Part shown: positions 50,211-56,851 of the stretch, in pieces
How the letters are laid out: each line of letters opens with the position of its first letter
Numbering within the stretch: the stretch's first letter is position 1
From: Scytonema sp. UIC 10036
GTDB lineage: Bacteria; Cyanobacteriota; Cyanobacteriia; Cyanobacteriales; Nostocaceae
Reading direction: 5' to 3'
Assembly (NCBI RefSeq): GCF_009725235.1
Contig: NZ_WJFC01000076.1
Location: forward strand, 1-56,851
Length of the DNA stretch: 56,851 bases
Made by a program: the position numbers and the translations under genes
Notes under the pieces: generated by a model
Told to the model about the DNA's origin: nothing
What the model saw: only the letters and a program-made list of their open reading frames with translations
Databases searched by the model: none

Positions 50211-52574
50211 TTATCATACATAGTAAATGAACATATCAATGAATATACAAATTTTCTGCCTGTTGATAATATCCAGTTAACTAATTACGATCGCGAACCG
50301 ATTCACAGCCCAGGTTCCATCCAACCTCACGGTTTATTCTTAGTCCTGTCAGAACCCGATTTGGAAATTCTCTACATTAGTAATAATACAGAGAATTTGC
50401 TAGGAATGCCAGCCCAAAAGTATTTAGAACAGCATTTATCCGTACTTTTAGAACCAGAACAAATAGCTGCAATTGAAGGATGTCTTCAAGGGAATTTTGA
50501 AAATATTAATCCTTTGAAACTCGCAGTTTCCAGTCATGGTAGAATCTGCTTGTTTAATGGGATTATTCATCGCTCGCCACAAAACGATTTGATTCTGGAG
50601 TTAGAACCTTGTAATTGCGAAGGGAGTACGGGGTTCTATGATTTTTATTCTCTGACAAGAAACGCACTGACTCAGATGCAACAAGTTTCAAACTTGAGTG
50701 AGTTGAGTGCTGCGATCGTCAAAGAAGTCAGAAAAATGACGGGTTTTGACCGAGTTATGGTTTATCGGTTTGATGAGAAAAGTTGTGGGGAAGTCATTGC
50801 CGAAGATAAATTGGAACAGATAGAACCATATCTCGGCTTGCGATACCCAGATTTTGACATACCCCCCCATGCCAGATATCTGTATACCCTGAATCCCCTG
50901 CGTCTTATTGCAGATGTTAACTACCAACCTGTAACGATTATCTCCAAAAACCAAAATTTCCAGTCCCCAATCCAAAATCCAAAATCCAAAATCCAAAATT
51001 TCCAGTCCCCAATCCAAAATCCAAAATCCAAAATCCAAAATCCCCTCGACTTAACCTATAGCGTATTGAGAAGCGTTTCCACGTGCCACATTCAGTATTT
51101 GAAAAATATGGGAGTTGGGGCGAGTATGTCAATTTCACTTGTAAAAGACGGCAAATTATGGGGTTTAATCGCATGCCACCATCAAACGCCTCGATTTGTC
51201 TCTTATGAAATCAGAACAGCTTGCGAGTTTTTGGGAAAGGTTATGTCTTTAGAACTCGCTTCCAAAGAAGAAAATGAAAATTTAGAATACAAATTGCAGT
51301 TAAAGTTCAGCCAAACCAAATTTATAGATACAGTGGCTAAATCGCAAGATTTTGCTGATGCTTTGTTTCAAGATCGAGTTAGTTTGCTGAAGCTTGTTAA
51401 TGCTGAGGGGGCTGTTGTCTGTACTGATGGTCATTTGACACTTATTGGTAAAACACCAAGTGAAACAGCTATTCACGATCTTATGTCTTGGTTGGGTGAC
51501 AAATTTCAGAATTACCTTTTTGTGACTGACTCTTTATCAAACCTTTATCCAAAGGCAGTAGACTTTAAAGATGTAGCGAGTGGATTGTTAGCTCTTTCGA
51601 TAGCTAGGATACGTAATAACTATGTCTTGTGGTTCCGCCCGGAAAGATTGCAATATGTCAATTGGGCGGGAAATCCTCAGCCCGTCAAGACTGTAGCACC
51701 TGATGGCAGTTTAACTCTTTGTCCGCGTAAGTCCTTTGAGTTGTGGCAAGAACAGGTAAACGGAACATCTTTACCTTGGCAATCCTATGAAATTGATGGG
51801 GCAATTGAGTTGAGGAGTGCAATTGTAGGGATTGTGCTTCGTAAAGCTGATGAATTAGCAGCAATTAACTTGGAGTTAGAACGCAGCAATAATGAGTTAG
51901 ATGCTTTTGCCTACATTGCTTCTCACGATCTTAAAGAACCATTGCGAGGAATTCACAATTACTCCACCTTTTTATTAGAAGACTATGCCAAGATTTTAGA
52001 TGGAGAAGGTGTCTCAAAACTAGAAACGTTAGTTCGTTTGACAAAGCGGATGGAGGATTTGATTAATTCTCTTCTTCACTTTTCCCGTTTGGGAAGACAG
52101 GAATTGAATGTGGAGCTAATTGACTTTAATGAATTGGTGCAAAATGTCTCTGAAATATTTTGCATGAGTTTGGGGAATAGTCATATTAATATCCGAATTC
52201 CCAAACCTTTACCTGTGATTAGGGGCGATCGCATTTTACTTGAAGAAGTCCTAATCAATTTAATGAGTAATGGCTTCAAATACAACGAGAACCCTGAAAA
52301 ATGGGTAGAGATTGGGTATTTAGATTCGCTTAACGAGCAAAAACCCCCCCTATGGACGTTTTACGTAAAGGATAATGGTATTGGCATTCGTGAAAAACAT
52401 CTAGAAACCATCTTTCGGATTTTCAAACGACTGCATGCTCCCGGTAAGTATGCCGGTGGGACAGGGGCAGGGTTAACAATTGTCAAGAAAATCATCGAAC
52501 GACACGATGGAAAGATTTGGGTTGAGTCTGCTGACGGTCAGGGCAGTACTTTCTACTTTACATTACCGAAATGA
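50211..52574 (+). CDS. Cyanobacterial phytochrome histidine kinase (start unclear)
   Basis: PAS-GAF-PHY-HisKA-HATPase. The PAS domain begins with DREPIHSPGSIQPHG, encoded from 50289, upstream of the first TTG (50361). The frame is open from 50211 but has no ATG, GTG or TTG before 50361; ATGs at 50228 and 50240 are in another frame that stops at 50280. GAF has RYPDFDIPPHAR and the bilin-binding Cys in STCHIQYLKNMG (codon 51084-51086); PHY has CPRKSFELW; the kinase has SHDLKEPLRG, a HATPase N box and GTGAGLTIVKKI. It should be a red/far-red photoreceptor that phosphorylates the Rcp1-type regulator 9 bases downstream. A repeat is inserted in GAF. Confidence 0.9.
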   Translation, partial: LSYIVNEHINEYTNFLPVDNIQLTNYDREPIHSPGSIQPHGLFLVLSEPDLEILYISNNTENLLGMPAQKYLEQHLSVLLEPEQIAAIEGCLQGNFENINPLKLAVSSHGRICLFNGIIHRSPQNDLILELEPCNCEGSTGFYDFYSLTRNALTQMQQVSNLSELSAAIVKEVRKMTGFDRVMVYRFDEKSCGEVIAEDKLEQIEPYLGLRYPDFDIPPHARYLYTLNPLRLIADVNYQPVTIISKNQNFQSPIQNPKSKIQNFQSPIQNPKSKIQNPLDLTYSVLRSVSTCHIQYLKNMGVGASMSISLVKDGKLWGLIACHHQTPRFVSYEIRTACEFLGKVMSLELASKEENENLEYKLQLKFSQTKFIDTVAKSQDFADALFQDRVSLLKLVNAEGAVVCTDGHLTLIGKTPSETAIHDLMSWLGDKFQNYLFVTDSLSNLYPKAVDFKDVASGLLALSIARIRNNYVLWFRPERLQYVNWAGNPQPVKTVAPDGSLTLCPRKSFELWQEQVNGTSLPWQSYEIDGAIELRSAIVGIVLRKADELAAINLELERSNNELDAFAYIASHDLKEPLRGIHNYSTFLLEDYAKILDGEGVSKLETLVRLTKRMEDLINSLLHFSRLGRQELNVELIDFNELVQNVSEIFCMSLGNSHINIRIPKPLPVIRGDRILLEEVLINLMSNGFKYNENPEKWVEIGYLDSLNEQKPPLWTFYVKDNGIGIREKHLETIFRIFKRLHAPGKYAGGTGAGLTIVKKIIERHDGKIWVESADGQGSTFYFTLPK
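50958..51041 (+). repeat. 2 x 42-bp heptamer-derived insertion inside the GAF domain
   Basis: Two 42-bp units (each six heptamers: ttccagtccccaatccaaaa...) encode [14 protein letters not shown] twice, in frame, just before DLTYSVLRSVSTCH. The same ATCCAAA heptamers are intergenic at 4213 and 41729. Confidence 0.9.
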
Positions 52575-52583
52575 ACATAAATT

Positions 52584-53075
52584 ATGGAAAAACCATTGGC
52601 TCAATTTTCTCTCAATACCCCCAACCATAACTGTGTCATTTTGGTAGTCGAAGATAGCGATGAGGACTTTACAGCATTCACCCGTGCGCTTAGAGAAGCT
52701 TCTTTTGTCTGCTCGGTGTATCGCGTATGTGATGGTGATGATGCATTGGATTATCTTCACCGCCAAGGGAAGTACGCCAATCCCGCTCTATCTCCCCGTC
52801 CAGCACTGGTTTTGGTGGATCTAAATTTACCGGGAACAGATGGACGAGAAGCGATCGAACAAATCAAACAGGATCGTTTGCTGAAAAGTATTCCTACGAT
52901 CGCACTGACTACATCTTCTAGCCCCAAAGATATTGAAGCTTGCTATCAGTACGGTGTGAATTGCTATATGCTCAAACCAATCGGCGTGGAAGCTTTGAGA
53001 AAAACCATTCGGAATTTTTTGGACTACTGGTTTGATACCGTTGTTCTTCCTAATTCCATACAGCAAAAAACATGA
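52584..53075 (+). CDS. Rcp1-type response regulator of the phytochrome
   Basis: 163 residues: one receiver domain with VVEDSDEDF acidic pocket, phospho-acceptor Asp in LVDLNLPGTDG, TTSSSPKDIEACY and Lys in MLKPIG. The inserted loop with LHRQGKYANPALSPRP is typical of Rcp1/CheY-like partners of cyanobacterial phytochromes. No output domain. It lies 9 bases after the phytochrome stop and 3 bases before the next kinase, so all three genes are one operon and phosphotransfer among them is likely. Confidence 0.95.
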   Translation: MEKPLAQFSLNTPNHNCVILVVEDSDEDFTAFTRALREASFVCSVYRVCDGDDALDYLHRQGKYANPALSPRPALVLVDLNLPGTDGREAIEQIKQDRLLKSIPTIALTTSSSPKDIEACYQYGVNCYMLKPIGVEALRKTIRNFLDYWFDTVVLPNSIQQKT

Positions 53076-53078
53076 CAT

Positions 53079-56000
53079 ATGGATAGCCAACGCACCATTT
53101 TTATCATTGATGATTGTAAAGAAGACCGCATGGTTTATCGTCGCTTACTAGAGCGCGATACACGCTATACTTATAAAGTGGTGGAATTTGAATCGGCAGC
53201 AGAAGCAATTGAGTCTTGTAAGTCTTGGATTCCAGATCTGATATTCATAGACTTTATGCTGCCGGATGCGACTGGGGTGGAGTTTCTTGAGGAATTAAAA
53301 CTTTCCACCGATAGAAAACATTTGCCTGTCATTATGCTGACAGGGCAAGGGGATGAAAGCGTTGCCGTGCAGGCAATGAAAAGCGGCGCACAGGATTATC
53401 TCGTCAAAGGGAAACTCACTGATGACACTTTTTACCGTGCTAGCTATACCGTAATGGAACGGGTGCGCCTCATGCAGCAAGTAGATTTACAGCAAGAGCA
53501 GCAACGATTGATTGCGGCGATCGCTCTCCGCATTCGTTTGTCCTTGAGCTTGGAAATTGTTCTGAATACGGCAGTTGAAGAAATCCGAGATTTTCTGAAA
53601 GCAGATCGAGTGATAGTGTACCAGTTTCATCCCGATAAGAGCGGTACAATTGTAGCAGAATCTGTTGTATCTGGTTGGAAGAGTTGCTTGAATGTCAGGG
53701 TTGAAGATACCTGTTTTCAGGGTGTAAGAGGAAGTTATCACCGCAGTCGTCCTGGTGCAGTTAACGATACACATCAAGCGGTATTATCTGACTGTTATGT
53801 TGAACTTTTGAAACACTACCAAGTCCGAGCAAATCTCTACGTTCCAATTTTTTCAGGTATTCAACCTGTAGAAGCCGATCGATGTTTGCTGAGAAATGAA
53901 CCTCCTGTTTGGGGTTTGCTCATCGCCCATCAATGCGGAAATTCCCGTCAATGGCAACAATCGGAAATGGATTTGCTAGAGCAACTTTCAGTACAATTAG
54001 CGATCGCGATTCAACAGGCAGAACTTTACGAAAACTTGCGTTGCCTAAACGCACAACTAGAAGCTAAAGTCCTTGAACGAACAGTAGAATTACAACAAAG
54101 CGAGCGTAAATTCCGTGCAATTTTTGAGCAAACTTTTCAATTGATTGGGTTGTTAACTCCGCAAGGGACAATATTGGAACTCAACCAAGCCTTTTTGGAG
54201 TTTTTTGGTGCTGAATGCGATCGGCTTAGAGGGTTGCCTTTTTGGGAATTATCCTGTTACAAAATATCACCTACCATACATGACAGTTTGCAAAAAGCGA
54301 TCGCTCTAGCATCTGTTGGCAATTTTGTGCGGTATGAAGTCACATTACCCAATGCACGAGGCATTCAAAGAACTATTGATGTTTCCATAAAACCTATTTT
54401 GAATGAGATGGGGGAAGTCGTTTTGTTACTGCCAGAAGGCAGAGATATCACAGAACGCAAGCAAGCAGAAGAAGCTTTATGCGATCTCAATGAAGAGTTA
54501 GAAATCAGAGTTCAACAACGGACTCAGGATTTGGAGCAAGCCAATATTAACCTCAGAAGCGAAATAGCCGAAAGACAACGTGTAGAAGATGAATTGCGTC
54601 GAAGTGAAGAAAAGTTTCGCCAACTTGCACAGAAGATTCGCGAAGTTTTCTTCATATTTAACCACGATTTGAGCGAAACGATTTATATTAGCCCAGCATA
54701 TGAAGAGATTTGGGGTCAATCTTGCTCGAGTATGTATCAAAACTCTTTGTCTTGGTTAAATCTTGTCCATCCTGAGGACAAAGACAGCGTTATACTATCA
54801 CTCGATCGCCAAAGATATATTGAAGGATTTAGGCAAGAATATCGGATTCTTCGAGATGATGGAGATATTCGTTGGATTCGGACTCAAAGCTTTTTGGTTC
54901 GAAATTCAGCAGGTGCAATTCAACGGATCGTAGGTATTGCTGAAGACATAACCGAAAGCAAACGCACGGAAACAGAACTCCAACGCCGCCAACAGGAATT
55001 TTTAGCTTTGGTTGAAAATGCCCCGGATATCATAGCCCGAATTGAGCGTGATTACCGTTACCTATATATTAACCCTGCCGTACAAGCAGCATCAGGTTTA
55101 CCCCGACAAGCATTTATAGGAAAAACGACTGGAGAACTTGGGTTTCCCAAGGAGACAGTTATACAGATAGAACTTGGGGTAAAGCAGGTTTTTGAAACCG
55201 GGCAAGAGCATTTTATTGAGTTTAGCCTTGATGGTTTAAATGGTTTGAAGCACTACCAAGCTCGAATGGTGCCAGAACGAAATTCTCATGGAGATTTATC
55301 TTCCGTGTTATTAATGAGCCGTGACATCACGTTACTCAAACAAACTGAGATGGAAATGCGGGAAACTAATGCTTTATTGCAAGCCATTATTCAGTCAGCA
55401 CCAGTTGGGATTGATTTGGTTGATACTGATGGCAATGTTGTCCTTTGGAATCCAATGAGCGAGCGTTTGTTTGGTTGGAAAGCACAAGAAGTCCTTGGCA
55501 AACCTTTACCAATTGTGCCTAATGAAGCTCGGGAAAAATTTATTGAGTTTGTGCATCAAACCTTTGCTGGGCAGGGCATAACTCAAGTGGAAACTCAGCG
55601 TCAAAGAAAAGATGGCTCATTAATTGACATCAGCCTTTCCACTGCTTTAGTTAGGGATATACAGGGGAATGTGATTGGTGGTATAGGTATTTGCCAAGAT
55701 ATTAGCGAACGACAAGCCGCCCTACGGGAACGCAAACAAGCGGAGTTAGAACTTCTTCGCAATCGCGATCTCCGAGAAGCCATCTTTAATGAATCGGCTG
55801 ATGCGATTTTTCTTGTGGATGAGGATACTCGCCGAATCATTGATTGCAATCGTCGTGCTATTAAGTTATTTGAAGCATCTAGTAAGGAAGAACTGATTAA
55901 CGACGATCGTCATACATTACAACATTATCCCTTGACATTTCAAGAATTAGAAAAATTAACAGAAGAAGTTAAGAAAAAAGGATTTTGGAGTCGAGAAATT

Positions 56001-56762
56001 GAATATAAAACCCTTAAAGGAAACTCATTTTGGGGGAACTTAGCTGTTAAACAAATCAGTATTGCCGGGACGGTGAGAAATTTAGTAAGAGTGACTGATA
56101 TTAGCGATCGCAAGCAAGCAGTAGACCAACTAGAACATTCGCTAGAAGAAAAAGAAACGTTGTTAAAAGAAATTCATCACCGAGTGAAAAATAACCTGCA
56201 AATTATTTCTAGCTTGCTGCGAATGCAATCGAGACGTGCGCGGGATGAATCAACCATGGTGTTATTCCAAGAATCTCAAAATCGCGTGCAATCCATGGCA
56301 CTTATTCACGAACATTTGTACCAGTCGCCAGAAATTTCGCAAATAGATTTTGGTGAATACATTCGGAGTTTAACAGATAACTTATTCCGATGCTATGGCA
56401 TCAGTCAAAAGGCGATTTTATTAAAAATAGAAACTGGTGGAATCAAGCTCAACCTTGATACTGCTATACCTTGTGGGCTGCTTATCAACGAGCTTGTTTC
56501 CAACTCTCTCAAATACGCTTTTCCCAAAGGAAGACGCGGCGAAATTGCCATTTGTCTGGTATCAGCCACAGACAATACCATTACACTAACAGTCAGCGAT
56601 ACTGGTATTGGTATTCCAGAGTCCTTAGATTGGAACAACACCAACTCTTTAGGTTTAAGGATTGTGCATAACCTAACCAGACAACTCAAGGGTACTCTAA
56701 CTCTAGAGCGCAATCATGGCACTGCTTTCCATATCACATTTTCTCAAGTATTAAAAACTTAA
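53079..56762 (+). CDS. Receiver-GAF-multi-PAS histidine kinase (HisKA_2 type)
   Basis: 1227 residues: receiver (1-130, FIIDDCKEDR, Asp in LIFIDFMLPD, Lys in YLVKGK), GAF (~150-320), then about five PAS domains (starts near 345, 510, 640, 765 and 890; for example FRAIFEQTFQLIGLL and LVENAPDIIARIERD), a HisKA_2 domain with KEIHHRVKNNLQIISSLLRM (~1030-1055), and a HATPase (LLINELVSNSLKYAF, DTGIGIP). In the GAF the bilin position reads DCYVELLKHYQVRANL: Cys is present but the usual His is Tyr. It probably integrates several signals and receives phosphate from the phytochrome via the receiver. Confidence 0.93.
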   Translation: MDSQRTIFIIDDCKEDRMVYRRLLERDTRYTYKVVEFESAAEAIESCKSWIPDLIFIDFMLPDATGVEFLEELKLSTDRKHLPVIMLTGQGDESVAVQAMKSGAQDYLVKGKLTDDTFYRASYTVMERVRLMQQVDLQQEQQRLIAAIALRIRLSLSLEIVLNTAVEEIRDFLKADRVIVYQFHPDKSGTIVAESVVSGWKSCLNVRVEDTCFQGVRGSYHRSRPGAVNDTHQAVLSDCYVELLKHYQVRANLYVPIFSGIQPVEADRCLLRNEPPVWGLLIAHQCGNSRQWQQSEMDLLEQLSVQLAIAIQQAELYENLRCLNAQLEAKVLERTVELQQSERKFRAIFEQTFQLIGLLTPQGTILELNQAFLEFFGAECDRLRGLPFWELSCYKISPTIHDSLQKAIALASVGNFVRYEVTLPNARGIQRTIDVSIKPILNEMGEVVLLLPEGRDITERKQAEEALCDLNEELEIRVQQRTQDLEQANINLRSEIAERQRVEDELRRSEEKFRQLAQKIREVFFIFNHDLSETIYISPAYEEIWGQSCSSMYQNSLSWLNLVHPEDKDSVILSLDRQRYIEGFRQEYRILRDDGDIRWIRTQSFLVRNSAGAIQRIVGIAEDITESKRTETELQRRQQEFLALVENAPDIIARIERDYRYLYINPAVQAASGLPRQAFIGKTTGELGFPKETVIQIELGVKQVFETGQEHFIEFSLDGLNGLKHYQARMVPERNSHGDLSSVLLMSRDITLLKQTEMEMRETNALLQAIIQSAPVGIDLVDTDGNVVLWNPMSERLFGWKAQEVLGKPLPIVPNEAREKFIEFVHQTFAGQGITQVETQRQRKDGSLIDISLSTALVRDIQGNVIGGIGICQDISERQAALRERKQAELELLRNRDLREAIFNESADAIFLVDEDTRRIIDCNRRAIKLFEASSKEELINDDRHTLQHYPLTFQELEKLTEEVKKKGFWSREIEYKTLKGNSFWGNLAVKQISIAGTVRNLVRVTDISDRKQAVDQLEHSLEEKETLLKEIHHRVKNNLQIISSLLRMQSRRARDESTMVLFQESQNRVQSMALIHEHLYQSPEISQIDFGEYIRSLTDNLFRCYGISQKAILLKIETGGIKLNLDTAIPCGLLINELVSNSLKYAFPKGRRGEIAICLVSATDNTITLTVSDTGIGIPESLDWNNTNSLGLRIVHNLTRQLKGTLTLERNHGTAFHITFSQVLKT

Positions 56763-56765
56763 CTT

Positions 56766-56845
56766 GGTTAGTGGTTAGTGGTTAGTGGTTAGTAGTTAGT
56801 TGTTAGTGGTTAGTAGATAGTAGATAGTGGTTAGTAGATAGTTTA
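56766..56845. repeat. GTTAGTG heptamer repeat tract
   Basis: About eleven GTTAGTG/GTTAGTA/GATAGTA units immediately after the last gene, at the window's right end. Confidence 0.85.
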
Positions 56846-56851
56846 TTGAAG

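Overview
The window reads as chromosomal DNA of a filamentous, probably heterocyst-forming cyanobacterium (Nostocales: Scytonema, Tolypothrix, Calothrix or a relative). Evidence seen directly: a complete psbA, a phytochrome with its Rcp1-type regulator, very frequent GCGATCGC (HIP1) octamers, and many heptanucleotide tandem repeats of the STRR kind known from heterocystous cyanobacteria. No rRNA, tRNA or CRISPR array was recognised.

Layout. 0-3 kb: a membrane pentapeptide-repeat protein and psbA (Glu130 form). 3-11.6 kb: one-strand glycan cluster (two COG4671-like glycosyltransferases, ABC exporter, histidine phosphatase, GT4, GT2). 12-17 kb: histidine kinase/OmpR regulator/receiver-only regulator, a creatininase-family amidohydrolase and a ROK/polyphosphate-glucokinase-like kinase. 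17-24.5 kb: a scrambled accessory island with full and broken copies of an Rpn/DUF4351 nuclease, Uma2 nuclease remnants, a small protein plus retropepsin-like pair, and an intact IscB nuclease with its upstream HEARO/omegaRNA-like RNA. 24.7-31.3 kb: a conflict-type operon (unknown coiled-coil protein, inactive-STAND-like protein, MoxR AAA+ ATPase, vWA protein, FGE-sulfatase protein). 32-36.6 kb: a second glycan cluster. 36.8-45 kb: SDR, orphan m5C methyltransferase, rtcA, leuD, an XRE regulator, an unknown protein, a possible structured RNA and an exported two-repeat protein. 45-57 kb: UvrD-like helicase, GT39-like membrane glycosyltransferase, and a phytochrome / Rcp1 / multi-PAS histidine kinase operon.

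The strongest discovery candidate is the conflict operon. The 3' end of its FGE gene has a ~126-bp near copy 397 bp away. Eight of ten differences fall where the distal copy has adenine on the coding strand, and all AAY-codon differences are N to D/Y/L/D/C. That is the signature of a diversity-generating retroelement template/variable repeat pair, although no reverse transcriptase lies in the window. Second is the IscB/omegaRNA locus lodged among duplicated nuclease genes. Third is the small-protein/retropepsin pair, whose second copy is destroyed partly by a MITE.

The DNA is also rich in non-autonomous elements. I see four inverted-repeat families; one has consistent 9-bp target duplications. 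Heptamer or other short repeats have entered reading frames, including the chromophore-binding GAF domain of the phytochrome. All functional calls come from reading translated sequence by eye; no database search was run.
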